Of a stretch of 64,000 bases of DNA, positions 1 to 10,903 are shown one piece after another. The notes beneath the pieces are model-generated. The model did no database searches. It had not been told where the DNA came from and saw only the letters and a list, made by a program, of their open reading frames with translations. A program made the position numbers and the translations under genes. Within the stretch, counting starts at the first letter, position 1. Each line of letters opens with the position of its first letter. Source of the stretch: CAIMUS01 sp963708455 (GTDB taxonomy: Bacteria; Pseudomonadota; Gammaproteobacteria; Competibacterales; Competibacteraceae); contig CAVPSQ010000010.1 of assembly GCA_963708455.1 (NCBI GenBank), positions 372,001-436,000 of the forward strand, in the 5' to 3' direction.

Positions 1-3000
1 ATTGCCTGAGGTGGTCGCCTTCGCCTTGAGTATCGCGGTGCCACTCTGGCCGTGAGTCAGCGTTAGCGAAGTCGGGGTCCAGGTACCGCTGACGCCGCTG
101 GGAGTGCTGCTGAAACTCGGCGTGAAGGTGGTCTGCGGACAGTTGGTTCCATCTTGATTAGTGACGGTCACCGTATAGCTGGCCTCGATGCCTGCCTTCA
201 CTGCCTGGGTAGTTGGCGTCACCGTCACCAGAGGAAGTGCCGTGGCGCAACCGCTGACCAGAGAGAAGGCCGTGGAAGCCGCCGATACGTTACCGAGATT
301 GTCCGTAGCCTTGACCGTATATTGATAGGTAGTGCCAAGTGTGGTGGAGTCGGCATAGCTCAGACCGGTCGTCTGTCCCAATTCGCTGTTGTTGCGATAC
401 ACGGTGTAATACTGAATACCGGAGAGCGTATCCGTGGCGGCAGTCCAGCTCAGCGTGACGTGGCCCTGGGCATCCGATGAGCCTTGCAACCCGGTCGGCG
501 CGGTCGGCGCCGCGCTGTCGGCGATGAACGTGCCGCTGGCCGTGATCGCATTGTGACTGGGCAGCTTGCCGTCGCCGTCGGTGGCTTTCACCTGAACAGT
601 GTAGGACGCCGACGAGCTCGAGCTCACCTGCAACGTCGCCGTGCCGCTCTGCCCAACGCCCAACAGCAGCGAGGTCGTCGACCAGGTGCCGGTGGTTCCG
701 GTGGGCGTGCCGGTATAGCTCAACGTGAAGGTGGTCGCCGGACAGGTGCCGCTGTCCTGATTGCTCACCTGGACCGTGTAGCTGGCATTGACGCCCGCTT
801 TCACCGCCTGACTGGTTGGAGTCAGCGTCACGACCGGATCCCTGGAAGAGCAGCCGACGAGCAGTTGTATGCTGGTGGACTGCGCCGACATATTGCCGGC
901 CGTGTCGACCGCTGCGACGGTATAGGTATAGGTGACGCCCGGCGTCGCCGTGGTGTCGGTATAGGTAGTGACCGGACCGCTGGTCTGCCCCAGCGGGGTG
1001 CTGCTGCCGTTGCGGTAGACGTTGTAATACTGGATGCCCGAGGCATCGGTGGACGCGGTCCAGTTCAGTGTCACCACACCCTGCTCGGTGGAGGAACCGC
1101 TCAGCCCGGTCGGCGTGGTCGGCGCCGTGGCGTCGCCGATGAAGGTGGCACTGCCGGTAATAGCGGTGTGGGTCGGCGCTTTGCCATCGCTGTCGGTGGC
1201 CTTCGCCGAGACAGTGTAAGTACCGGTCTGGGTGGTTTTCGTACCGAGCGTCGTGGTGCCACTCTGGCCGGGGCCTAATTGCAGCGACGTGGTCGCCAAG
1301 GTCGCAGTGACTCTGCTGCTACTGGTCGTGGTCGAGAGCGTGAAGGTCGTCGCCGCGCAGGCACCGGTGTCCTTATTGGCCACCGTGACCGTGTAGTTGG
1401 CAATCACGTTCAGCTTCGCCCCCAGCGGGTTCGGCGTCAGCGTCACCGTGGGATTGTTGGGGGCGCATACCGTGGCTACCGGGAACGAGGCCGATGGCGC
1501 CGAGACATTGCCGGCCCGGTCGACCGCCGCCACCGTGTAGTTCAGCGTTCCACCCAGGGGAGGGGTGGGGTCGGTATAGGTGGTGAGAGGACCAATGGTC
1601 TGACCGATGTAGCCGCCGTTGCGGTAGACCGTGTACTTGTCTACCCCCGCCAGGTTGTCGGTGGAGGCGGTCCAGCTCAGCACAACCCGGTTCTGGGTGT
1701 CGAGTGCGCCTTGCAGAATCGTCGGGATCGTCGGCGCCGTGCCGTCGACTATGAGCGTAGCGCTGCCCACCGCGGCGGCGGCAAGGTTCAGCTCACCGCC
1801 ATCGCTGTCGGCGGCCTGTACCTGCAGGGTGAAACTGCCGGTGGCTGTGGTATTCACCTGGAGCGTCGCGCTGCCGCTCTGGCCGGCATTCAACTGCAGT
1901 GAATTCGGCGTCAGCGAACCGCCCAGCGTGCCATTGTAGTTCAGGGTGAAGGTGGTCGGATCGCAGACCGGACTGTCCCCGTTGGTCACGGTCACGGTGT
2001 AGCTGGCCGCGCCGTTCGGTTTCACCATCAGCGCGGAAGGCGCCAGCGTCACGGTGGGCGTGCCGGTGACGCAACCGCTGGCCACGTTCAATGGAGTGGA
2101 GGCCGGTGATACGTTGCCGACCGCATCCGTAGCTGTCACGGTGTAGGCATAGATAGTGCCCACTGGCGGCGCATCGAGATAGTCGGTGGTGGCCGTCGAT
2201 TCCAGCAGGGTGCCGTTACGGTAAACGGTGTAACTCTGGACGCTGGTCAGCGTATCGGTCGAGGCGCTCCAGCCGAGCGTGATCCGACCCTGCTTATCCG
2301 ATACGCCTTGCAGACCGGTCGGCGCCGTCGGCGCGGTACCGTCCGCAATGAAGGTGGCGCTGCCGGTGACCGGGTTGTGACTCGGCAGAGTGCCGTCGCT
2401 GTCGGTGGCTTTCACCTGGACGGGGTAGGAACCCGAGGTTGCGGTGCTCACCTGTTGCAACGTCAGGGTGTCACTCTGGCCGACGCCCAGTGACACCGAA
2501 TTCTTCGACAAGGAGCCGGTGGGTGTGCCGATGTAACTCAGCGTGAAGGTGGTCGTGGGACAGACGCCGCTGTCCTGATTGGTCACCTGGACCGTGTAGC
2601 TGCCCTGGAGACCCGCCCGCACCGCCTGGCTCGGCGGCGTCAGTGTCACCATCGGGTCTTGGACGACGCAGCCCGGAATCACCTGCACCGGGCTGGATTG
2701 TGCCGAGGCATTGCCGGCCTTGTCCGTTGCCACCACCGTATAGCTATAGACCGTACCCAATGTGGTCGTGGTATCGGTATAGGTGGTAACAGAATCAGTC
2801 GTCTGCCCCAGCGGAGTGCTGCTGTTGTTGCGGTAGAGCTTATAGCCCTGGATGCCGGAGAGCGCATCCGTGGCGGCAGTCCAGCTCAGCGTGACGTGGC
2901 CCTGGGCATTCGATACGGCCTGCAGGCCGGTCGGAACAGTCGGCGCCACGCTGTCGGCGATGAACGTGCCGCTGCCCGTGATCACATTGTGAGTGGGCAG

Positions 3001-5189
3001 AGTACCGTCGCTGTCGGTGGCTTTGACCTGGACGGTGTAAGACGCCGACGAAGTGGATTTCACTTGCAATGTCGCCGTGCCGCTCTGCCCGACGCTCAGC
3101 AGCAGGGAGGTCGGCGCCAAGGTGCCGGTGGTGCCCGTGGGGGTGCCGGTGTAGCTCAGCGTGAAGTTAGTCGCGGGACAGACGCCGCTGTCCTGATTGA
3201 CCACCTCAACCGTGTAGCTGGTATTGACGTTGGTTTGCGCCATCTGGCTGGAGGGGATCAGTCGTACCAGCGAATCCCGGGCCGAGCAGCCCGGCAGCAC
3301 CTGTATGCTGTTGGATTGCAACGAGATGTTGCCGGCTATATCAACCGCCGCGACGGTATAGGTAGCAGGGACGCCCAAGGTCGCCGTGGTGTCGGTATAG
3401 GTGGTGACCGGACCGCTGGTCTGCGTCAGCGGGGTGCTGGTACTGTTGCGGTAGACGTTGTAATACTGGATGCCCGAGGCATCGGTGGACGCGGTCCAGG
3501 TCAGTGTCACCGCTCCCTGCTCAGTGGAGGAGCCTTGCAGACCGGTCGGTGCGGTCGGCACCGTGGCGTCACCGATGAAAGTGGCGCTGCCGGTGATCGC
3601 GGTGGCGTGGGTCGGCTGCACACCGTCGCTGTCGGTGGCTTTCACCGAGACGGTATAACTACCCGCCGTGGTCGTCTTCACTCCGAGAGTTGTCGTACCG
3701 CTCTGACCCGCATTCACGGCCAGCGTGGCCGTGCTCCAGGTTTTGGTCACTTTGCTGCTGCTGGCCGAGGCGGTCAGCGTAAAGGTGGTCGCCGCGCAGG
3801 GGCCGGCATCGTTATTGGCGATCTTGACCGTGTAATTACCGTACACGCTCAGCTTCGCCCCCAGCGGGTTCGGCGTCAACGTTACTGTCGGACTGGCGGC
3901 GGTACAGGTGGTGACGACATTGACCGTGCAGGCCGACGACACATTGCCCGCCCGGTCGACCGCGGTAATGGCATAGCTATAAGTCGGCCCCAACGGCGGG
4001 GTGTCGGTATATTGCAAGCCGCTGGTCGTCGGGTTAAGGGAAGTACCACTGCGGGAGAGCTGATACTTGTCCACGCCCGAGGGCGTGTCAGCAGCCGCGC
4101 TCCAGTTCAGCGTGACCTGACCCTGAGAATTGATCGAGCCACTACAACTCGGCGGCGGCGTGGGTGGAGTATTGTCGACGATCAGCAGGGCGCTGTCCGT
4201 ACCGGCCTGCGAGTGGTTCGGTTCGACGCCATCGTTATCGGCAGCCTGCGCCACCACGGTGAAAGTGCCTGGGGTTGCGGTATTGGCCGACAGCGTCGCT
4301 GTCCCGCTTTGGCCGGGATTCAATAGCAATGAGGTCGGCGCCAGCGTGCCGCTGTTGCCGCTATGGCTCAGCGTCCACGTGGTCGGCGCGCAGCTCGGGC
4401 TATCGTTGTTGGTAACGGCGATGCTGAAGCTGGCCGCGCCGTTCGGCTTGACGATCTGGGAATCCGGCGACAGCGTCACTGTCGGTGGATTCGCGTAGCA
4501 ACGGGTATCCACTGTCACGGCGGGAGTGGAGGCGGGTGAGACATTGCCAACGCCATCGGTCGCCGTCACGCTGTAAGTGTAGTTGTTGCCCAGCACCGTC
4601 GCTTTGTCGGTGTAGTTCGTATTAGCCGTAGTGGTGAGAACGTTGCCATTGCGATAGATGGCGTAGCTCGAGATGCCGGTCAGGTTGTCGCTGGCGGCAT
4701 TCCAACCGAGCGTGATCCAGCCCTGGGAATTGGCGGAACCGTGCACTCCAGTCGGGGCTGTCGGCGGAACACCGTCGACGATCAACGCAGCGCTGCCAGT
4801 GCCGGTGGCGCCGGCAGCGCCATTACTGTTACTGGCCTGGACCTGCAAGGGATAGCTGTTAGAGGTCATGCCGGTCGTCGTCAATGCCAGCGTGGCCGTA
4901 TCGCTGGCCCCGGGAGCCAACTGCCGCGAGGTGGGCGTCAACGTGCCGGGGGGCGTACCCGTGTAACTCAGTGTGAAGGTGGAGGTGGGGCAGTTCGTGC
5001 CGTCCTGGTTGGTGACCGTCATGGTGTAGGTGCTCGAACTGCCCGGTGCTACCGCCGTGGTGGGCGGTGTCAGGGTGACCAGAGGGGGCTGGCTGGCGCA
5101 CAGTTCGATTTGAACGGTAGCTCGGGCCGGACTGCTGCCTTCGGCCGGAATGGTGCCGGTCTGCGTCACCCGGACGCCGGCGGCGCTGT
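1..5189 (-). CDS. C-terminal Ig-like/FN3 repeat tail of the M11-type protease (partial, runs off window)
   Basis: Reading the minus strand from 5190 leftwards gives an open frame with no stop to the window edge. It alternates Ig-like modules of NEW3 style (PTVTLTP...SYTVTVTNQD...LAPGQSGTATL) with fibronectin type III modules (APTGLQG...VTLSWTAATD...YTVYRNG...YTVTATD.AGNVS). I count about nine Ig-like and eight FN3 modules, each pair about 600 bp. Such tails are common C-terminal to secreted gametolysin-type proteases and probably mediate surface or substrate attachment. The frame differs by one base from the catalytic part (5190-6449). Joining both across the T-run at 5193-5196 restores the usual end of the catalytic region, so this is very probably the same protein. 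Overlapping plus-strand ORFs are antisense shadows of the repeats. Confidence 0.85.
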
Positions 5190-6449
5190 CTAAAAGATCT
5201 TATTGTTAGGATCATTGCTCAGCGATTTGATAAAGAAGGTTTGATAGGGAGCGGTAGGGCCTCGATACCGATGGATATTGACCCCCTGGGTATACGTGCT
5301 GAACAGGCTGTCGTCATAGCCCATTGGTTGGCGGTAAGACAGATAATAAAAGCCCTTGTTGTTCGGTCGTTGCAGTTTCAGAACGCGCGGGACGGTGGGT
5401 GCGCTGGGCGGGGTGGCGCTCAGCGCGGCGAGGGTGTAGGTGCCGGTCTGGGTCACGGTGAGGATGTTACCAGGAGAGGCGTCATACCATCCCAACCTGT
5501 CCACATGGGGGCCGCCGAACAGGTGCCAGGAACGCGAACCGCCCATGGGATCCGAGTAATCACCATACTCGCTGTTCATAATGCCGTCATTTTCGGGGTC
5601 GGTGCCGGCATGCGCCAATCCCAGGTTATGCCCGAGTTCATGGGTATAAACCATCGGCGCGGCGCCATCGGTGATCCAGAGGCGGCACACGGGATCGCAG
5701 CCGACATAAGCCAACCCGGACCATTGGCAGGCGGGTATTTCGCTGTAGTGGGGCAGCACAAAGATGCGATGCTGATAGAGCGCCAGATTGATGCTGGCCG
5801 AGGCTGCCGTTTCGGCTGCCTGTGCCCAGGCTTCGTAGTCGCAAGAATTGGTGAGACTGTAGGTATAGTCGATCTCGAACGGTCCGAACACATCGGGATT
5901 GTGGTCATTGTCATTGTCGGTGTCAGGCTGAAAGTTGAGTTGACCGAGCGAGGACTGGAGATAGTGATCCCGGACCGAGCGGGTGGTGTTGGAGTACATC
6001 AGGTCGGCGACTTGCTGGGTCGTGTAGCGGTGGGAGGCTTTAGCATCGTGGAAATCGACCAGCAGAATCACGGCCTTGCGGTTACCAACGGCGGGGACTA
6101 TCGGCGGGTTGGAATCCAGCGTGAGGGTATCGACCCAAAGCGTGGCGCCATTGGCGAGTCCTACTACGGTGATCCGTTGGCCGGTGCGCAGATCATCCGG
6201 GGCGGGGAAGCCGACGAACTGCAGATCATAGGTGATGCTATTATCCGCGTAGAGCAAATAGGTCATGTTGACCATTTGTTCCTGACCTTCCACGCGAAGA
6301 TCCTCGGCGATCTTCACTACCAGCAGGCCCGTCACCGTGATCGGGGCCTCTTCGTCCTCACCGTGCACTTTAGCGGTGGTAAACAGACTTGCCCCGATCA
6401 GCAAGATCATCAACCACCAGTTCATTTTTGCAAAAAAAGAACTTTTCAT
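5190..6449 (-). CDS. Secreted gametolysin-like (M11) zinc metalloprotease, catalytic part, frameshifted at its end
   Basis: The predicted start at 6449 (MKSSFFAK...) follows an AAGG-type ribosome site and opens a typical signal peptide with hydrophobic core WWLMILLIGASLF. The zinc motif HELGHNLGLAH lies at about residues 270-280, giving three His ligands and the catalytic Glu. A Met-turn-like SDPMG follows at about residue 302. This spacing is that of the M11/gametolysin families. The stop at 5192-5190 interrupts a continuous fold: one base added in the TTTT run, or two removed, joins it to the Ig/FN3 tail (DSAAGVRVTQTGTI). The enzyme is probably exported and cleaves extracellular protein; the substrate is unknown. 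An in-frame ATG upstream at 6512 lacks a signal peptide at its beginning and is less likely. Confidence 0.85.
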   Translation of the reverse strand: MKSSFFAKMNWWLMILLIGASLFTTAKVHGEDEEAPITVTGLLVVKIAEDLRVEGQEQMVNMTYLLYADNSITYDLQFVGFPAPDDLRTGQRITVVGLANGATLWVDTLTLDSNPPIVPAVGNRKAVILLVDFHDAKASHRYTTQQVADLMYSNTTRSVRDHYLQSSLGQLNFQPDTDNDNDHNPDVFGPFEIDYTYSLTNSCDYEAWAQAAETAASASINLALYQHRIFVLPHYSEIPACQWSGLAYVGCDPVCRLWITDGAAPMVYTHELGHNLGLAHAGTDPENDGIMNSEYGDYSDPMGGSRSWHLFGGPHVDRLGWYDASPGNILTVTQTGTYTLAALSATPPSAPTVPRVLKLQRPNNKGFYYLSYRQPMGYDDSLFSTYTQGVNIHRYRGPTAPYQTFFIKSLSNDPNNKIF

Positions 6450-6512
6450 CTCTGCCTTGCTAACCATTATTGTTGTCACTAAATTAAGGCTACCCACTGA
6501 AGGTGGGACCAT

Positions 6513-6854
6513 CCGACCCTGGGAGCGCCGGCGTCCTCGCCGGCCCTATGCGGTCCACCTGCACAGCGTCCCCGCAGTAGATACCCCTAAATAATTCAAT
6601 AATTTATTGAATTCTATTATAATTTTTTTTGCATTGCATTAATTGTAAAAATTTGTAATTTAATCCACTATTCGTTCTATCCAGCATGCCCCATGGAACT
6701 TCCCGGTTCTTCTATCGCTAATTATTGAGCAATACTTATGCCATGAACTTAACCAACGACAGGGAGCCACTAATCTCGATTTTCACCACGCGGGTTATCG
6801 CGTTACAGACGCAGAAACTGACAATTTTTGTCATAACTACCCTTGTCACAAAAT
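6513..6854. other. AT-rich intergenic region without a recognisable gene
   Basis: This stretch separates the protease from the lipid operon. Near 6520-6550 is a GC-rich hairpin sequence (GCCGGC GTCCTC GCCGGC), probably a dispersed repeat. The remainder is strongly AT-rich compared with the window. I see no convincing coding sequence on either strand. It probably holds the protease promoter on the minus strand. Confidence 0.5.
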
Positions 6855-6955
6855 TTTTGTATATTAAACCCTAGCCTATTTGTATAATTCATGTATAATT
6901 TTATCGTGTATAAAGCTAATCAGCACTGTAAAACTCATGTCTTACTTATACAAAA
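6855..6955 (+). promoter_or_regulatory. Cluster of TGTATA motifs, candidate LitR/CarH-type operator-promoter
   Basis: Four direct TGTATA motifs start at 6858, 6881, 6892 and 6907, and one inverted copy (TATACA) starts at 6947, all within 100 bp of the operon starting at 7003. MerR-family B12 photoreceptors (LitR/CarH) bind TGTA-rich operators of this kind. The downstream gene set is one often controlled by LitR or by the singlet-oxygen RpoE-ChrR system. The assignment is inference: no regulator gene is in the window and promoter boxes cannot be separated from the operator. Confidence 0.4.
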
Positions 6956-7002
6956 CTTATCCAGCCCGATCATCCGACTCTTAGGACGCCAAGAGGATAC
7001 TC

Positions 7003-8256
7003 ATGCGCATCGCTATTATTGGCACCGGCATCGCTGGCATGACAGCCGCCTGGCGGCTGCATCGGGAGCACGATATTGTAGTGTTCGAGGCCAACCCGAT
7101 GGTCGGCGGCCACACCAACACCGTGGATGTAACGCTCGCTGGACAGGCCTACGCCATCGATACCGGCTTTATCGTGTTCAACGACGCGACCTATCCCAAT
7201 TTCATTGCCTTGTTGCAGGAACTTGGAGTTGCGTCGCAGCCGACCGCCATGAGCTTCAGCGTCCGCTGTGAAAAAACCGGCCTGGAGTACAACGGCAGCA
7301 ATCTTAATTCCCTGTTTGCGCAGCGCCGCAATCTGCTCAGGCCGTCGTTCTATCGGATGCTGCGGGACATCGTGCGCTTCAATCGCGAGTCGCCTGCGCT
7401 GCTGCAAGGTGAGCCACAGCCACTTACCCTGGCTGACTACCTGGAGCAGGGCCGCTACAGCCGCGAATTTATCGACCATTATATTATTCCCATGGGCGCG
7501 GCGATCTGGTCGGCGCAGCCCGGCATCATGAGCCGCATGCCGGCTCGCTATTTCGTGCAGTTTTTCAAGAATCATGGCCTGCTCGAACTTGGCCGCCGCC
7601 CCCAATGGCAGGTTATCCAGGGTGGTTCACGCCGCTATGCGGAGCGCCTGACAGCACCGTTCCGGGAACGCATCCGTCTGAACTGCCCGGTGGCCTGGGT
7701 GCGCCGGCATCCCACTCATGTGCACATCAAACCCTGCAATGGGGAGGTGGAACGCTTTGACGCCGTGGTCATCGCCGTCCACAGCGATCAGGCGCTGCGC
7801 CTGTTGGCCGATCCCAGCGCGCTGGAAAGCGTGCTGCTGGGTGCTATTCCCTATCAGGAAAACAGCGCGGTACTGCACACCGACAGCCGGTTGCTGCCGC
7901 GCCGCCGGTTGGCCTGGGCGGCCTGGAATTACCATATTCCCCGCCAGCCACAGGCGCAGGTGGCGGTCACTTACAATATGAATATCCTGCAAAGTCTGAC
8001 CGCTGCCGAGACCTTCTGCGTCACCCTGAATCCCAGCCAGAACATCGACCCGGCCAGGATTCTCTATCGCACCCGCTACCATCATCCGGTCTATACGGCC
8101 GCCGCGGTCCAGGCCCACCGCCGCTGGCAGGAAATCAACGGTGTCAACCGCACCTGGTATTGCGGGGCTTATTGGGGCTATGGCTTCCACGAGGACGGCG
8201 TGAACAGCGCCCTGGCGGTGTGTCGGCGCCTGCAACAGGGACGTCTGGCTGCATGA
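7003..8256 (+). CDS. FAD/NAD(P)-binding amine-oxidase-like oxidoreductase
   Basis: This 417-residue protein opens with a Rossmann dinucleotide motif (IIGTGIAGMTAAWRL, residues 4-18), then E29 and the VGGHTNT segment typical of flavin amine oxidase/desaturase-like proteins. Near the C-terminus it has the family pattern YCGAYWGYGFHEDG. It is the first gene of a tightly packed operon: its stop overlaps the next start as ATGA at 8253-8256. Its partners DUF1365, a Cfa-like methyltransferase and DUF2878 form a widespread light/singlet-oxygen-responsive cluster. By analogy with the Rhodobacter furan fatty acid genes it may oxidise or desaturate a fatty acyl chain. That role is inference. Confidence 0.88.
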   Translation: MRIAIIGTGIAGMTAAWRLHREHDIVVFEANPMVGGHTNTVDVTLAGQAYAIDTGFIVFNDATYPNFIALLQELGVASQPTAMSFSVRCEKTGLEYNGSNLNSLFAQRRNLLRPSFYRMLRDIVRFNRESPALLQGEPQPLTLADYLEQGRYSREFIDHYIIPMGAAIWSAQPGIMSRMPARYFVQFFKNHGLLELGRRPQWQVIQGGSRRYAERLTAPFRERIRLNCPVAWVRRHPTHVHIKPCNGEVERFDAVVIAVHSDQALRLLADPSALESVLLGAIPYQENSAVLHTDSRLLPRRRLAWAAWNYHIPRQPQAQVAVTYNMNILQSLTAAETFCVTLNPSQNIDPARILYRTRYHHPVYTAAAVQAHRRWQEINGVNRTWYCGAYWGYGFHEDGVNSALAVCRRLQQGRLAA

Positions 8257-9024
8257 ACAGTTGTCTTTATCTGGGCGAAGTCCGGCATCGTCGCTTCCAG
8301 CCGCGCCGTCACGCTTTCCGCTATCGCCTGTTCATGCTGTACCTGGAATCTGGCCGAACTGGAGACCGTGTTCGCCGGCCGCTGGCTGTGGTCGGCGCAT
8401 CGTCCCGCCTGCGCCTGGTTCAGGCGCGCGGATCACTACGGCGATCCCCGCCTGCCGCTGGATGCCTGTATACGCACGCTGGTCGAGCAGGCAACCGGCC
8501 GCCGTCCTGCCGGACCGATCCGACTGCTGACGCAACTGCGCTACGGCGGTTATTATTTCAATCCGATCAGCATTTATTACTGTTTTGCGCCCGACGACAA
8601 CCGCCTGGAGGCGCTCGTGGCCGAAGTGACCAATACCCCCTGGGGAGAACGCCACTGTTATGTAATGTCGGCCGAACCGCAGGGTCGCCAGCATTATCGT
8701 TTTCCCAAAGCTTTGCATGTGTCGCCATTCATGCCCATGAAGCTGGATTATGACTGGCGCTGCAACCCGCCGGGACAGGCCCTGGCGGTGCACATGAACG
8801 TGCTGCAAGCGGGCACCAGACTGTTCGACGCCACCCTGAGCCTGCGGCGGCGGGCGCTCACTGGCTCCATTCTGGCTGGCGTGCTGCTGCGTTTTCCCTG
8901 CATGACTGCTAAAGTTATCGCCGCGATTTACTGGGAGGCGCTGCGGCTGTGGCTCAAGCGCATCCCTTACCATGGGCATTCCGCCGCAACCGCCCCCATT
9001 GCGGAGAAATCCTCTTATGAATGA
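8253..9024 (+). CDS. DUF1365 family protein, frameshifted
   Basis: The start ATG at 8253 overlaps the upstream stop. Residues MNSCLYLGEVRHRRFQPRRH and FRYRLFMLYLE are the family N-terminus. The frame then breaks near 8349: removing one base in GGAATCTGG restores LAELETVFAGRWLW and the rest of the family (YFNPISIYYCF, NTPWGERHCYV, SPFMPMKLDYDWR). The product is about 256 residues, the normal size. It lies between an FAD oxidoreductase and a Cfa-like methyltransferase, overlapping the latter's start at 9017. Family function is unknown, presumably in modifying membrane lipids. The extra base is probably an assembly error, because rpoB shows the same kind. Confidence 0.8.
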
Positions 9025-10300
9025 ATCTGTTCTGTCCACCGGCATGGCCGCGTCGGATTTTACTTCACCGCGTCGGGCCAGCGAGCGCCTGTTCCGCCGC
9101 CTTGTGTTGCAGCGTCTGCAAGGTCTGCAACGGGGTTGCCTGACTGTGGTCGATGCCGAGGGCAGCCGAACCTTCGGCGACCAGTCCCCGACAGCGCCCG
9201 TGCAGGTGACCGTGCACGTGTACGATCCGCACACCTATAGCCGGCTGGTATTGCGCGGCCATATCGGCGCCGCCGAAGGGTATATGGCGGGTGAATGGAC
9301 GTGTGACGAGCTGACCGGTTTGATCCGTATTTTTCTGCTCAACCGTGAACTGATGTTCGGCTTCGAGAAAGGGCTGGTCCGGCTGATAGCCCCCTTATTC
9401 AAAGCCGTTCATGCACTGCGCCGCAACAGCCGGCAGGGTAGCCGTAGCAACATCGCCGCTCATTATGATCTGGGCAACGAGTTCTACCGGCTGTTTCTGG
9501 ATGAAACCTTGATGTATTCCTGCGCCATCTTTCCCACGCCGGCCAGCAGCCTGCACGAGGCGTCGGTCGCCAAGAACGAACGTATTTGCCAAAAACTACA
9601 GTTGCGTCCTGAGGATCACCTGTTGGAGATCGGCACCGGCTGGGGGGGCTTCGCTGTGCATGCCGCCGGGCGCTACGGTTGCCGGGTGACGACCACTACC
9701 ATCTCCCGGCAGCAATACGAGCTGACCAGGGAGCGGGTCCGGGCGGCGGGTCTGGAGGACCGCGTGACGGTGCTGCTGCAGGATTACCGGGATCTCCGCG
9801 GCAGCTACGACAAGCTGGTATCCATCGAGATGATCGAAGCGGTGGGGCATCAATATCTAGACAGTTATTTCCAGATCTGCAGTCGGCTGCTGCAACCGGC
9901 GGGGATGTTTTTATTGCAGGCGATTACCATTGCCGATCGGGAATATCAGCGGGCCAAACGGGAGGCGGATTTCATCCAGCACTATATCTTCCCCGGCGGT
10001 TGTCTGCCCTCGCTGACCGCCATGACCTCCGCCATGACGCGCATGACCGATCTGCAGGTGTTCCATTGCGAGGATATCGGCGCGCACTATGCCGCCACTC
10101 TGCGACACTGGCGGAACCGGTTTCTCGGTCAGTTGGACCAGGTGAGAGCCTTGGGTTTTCCCGCGACCTTCATCCGTATGTGGGAATTCTACCTGTGTTA
10201 TTGCGAGGGCGGTTTCCGGGAGCGCGCCATCAGCGCCGTACAGTTGCTGTTGGTCAAGCCCTCCTGCCGGCGCGAGCCTTTGCCGTCCACGCTGGCATGA
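9017..10300 (+). CDS. Cyclopropane-fatty-acyl-phospholipid synthase family SAM methyltransferase
   Basis: This 427-residue protein has the SAM-binding motif LLEIGTGWGGFAVHAAGRYG at about residues 202-221. The family signature AHYDLGNEFYRLFLDETLMY precedes it, and IEMIEAVGHQY and GGCLPS follow. These are hallmarks of Cfa-like enzymes, which transfer a methyl or methylene group to an acyl-chain double bond at the membrane. The ATG at 9017 overlaps the end of DUF1365. In Rhodobacter a related enzyme sits in a furan fatty acid pathway with a flavoprotein partner. The operon here suggests a similar stress-linked lipid modification, but ordinary cyclopropanation cannot be excluded. Confidence 0.88.
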   Translation: MNESVLSTGMAASDFTSPRRASERLFRRLVLQRLQGLQRGCLTVVDAEGSRTFGDQSPTAPVQVTVHVYDPHTYSRLVLRGHIGAAEGYMAGEWTCDELTGLIRIFLLNRELMFGFEKGLVRLIAPLFKAVHALRRNSRQGSRSNIAAHYDLGNEFYRLFLDETLMYSCAIFPTPASSLHEASVAKNERICQKLQLRPEDHLLEIGTGWGGFAVHAAGRYGCRVTTTTISRQQYELTRERVRAAGLEDRVTVLLQDYRDLRGSYDKLVSIEMIEAVGHQYLDSYFQICSRLLQPAGMFLLQAITIADREYQRAKREADFIQHYIFPGGCLPSLTAMTSAMTRMTDLQVFHCEDIGAHYAATLRHWRNRFLGQLDQVRALGFPATFIRMWEFYLCYCEGGFRERAISAVQLLLVKPSCRREPLPSTLA

Positions 10301-10330
10301 GTCCGGGAGCCCGGTTTCCAGGTTACGAGC

Positions 10331-10903
10331 ATGCTACCTATACTGATTAATATCTTCGCTTTTTATATCGGCTGGTTCGCCTGCGTGCTCGGCGGCGCCT
10401 ATGGATTGCCCTGGCTGGGGACGGCCCTGGCGCTGGCGATTGTCGTCCGGCATATCGGGCAGGCCATGCAGCCCTGGCTGGAGTTGCGCCTGGCGCTGCT
10501 CGCCGGCCTGCTGGGCGTCCTGGTAGATTCCCTACCGGTGGCGGCCGGACTGGTGGATTATCCCTCCGGAACGGTGCTGACGGGTATGGCGCCTTACTGG
10601 ATCGTCGCTCTGTGGATGCTGTTCGCGACCACCTTGAATGTGTCGCTGCGCTGGCTGAAAGGACGCCTGCTGCTGGCCGCCGTGCTCGGCGCCATAGCGG
10701 GACCACCCGCTTATTACGCCGGCGCCGGGCTGGGCGCCATTACCTTGCTGCAAGCAGGACCGGCGTTGCTGCTACTGGCCCTGTTATGGAGCATGGCCAT
10801 GCCCCTGCTGGTCAGTCTGGCCACTCGTTACGACGGGATGGCAGAAACAGATCGGCAAAGCGCCGCGCATAACGGGTCCGCCAAAGCAGAAAAACCAGCG
10901 TGA
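10331..10903 (+). CDS. DUF2878 family inner-membrane protein
   Basis: This 190-residue protein is almost entirely hydrophobic, with five to six predicted transmembrane segments starting at residue 3 (PILINIFAFYIGWFACVLGG). It matches the DUF2878 family, regularly found at the end of FAD-oxidoreductase/DUF1365/Cfa clusters. It starts 30 bp after the methyltransferase, so it is probably in the same operon. Its last 92 bp overlap the convergent DUF1475 gene. Function is unknown. Confidence 0.75.
   Translation: MLPILINIFAFYIGWFACVLGGAYGLPWLGTALALAIVVRHIGQAMQPWLELRLALLAGLLGVLVDSLPVAAGLVDYPSGTVLTGMAPYWIVALWMLFATTLNVSLRWLKGRLLLAAVLGAIAGPPAYYAGAGLGAITLLQAGPALLLLALLWSMAMPLLVSLATRYDGMAETDRQSAAHNGSAKAEKPA

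Noticed and set aside
154..5193. Several long plus-strand ORFs across the first 5 kb (for example 484-1278 and 2659-4326)
   Set aside because: They are antisense to the Ig/FN3 repeats, Arg/Gly-rich and without family features; the repeated protein on the minus strand explains their periodic similarity.
5241..6482. 413-residue plus-strand ORF
   Set aside because: It is the exact antisense of the metalloprotease catalytic domain with its HExxH motif and signal peptide on the other strand.
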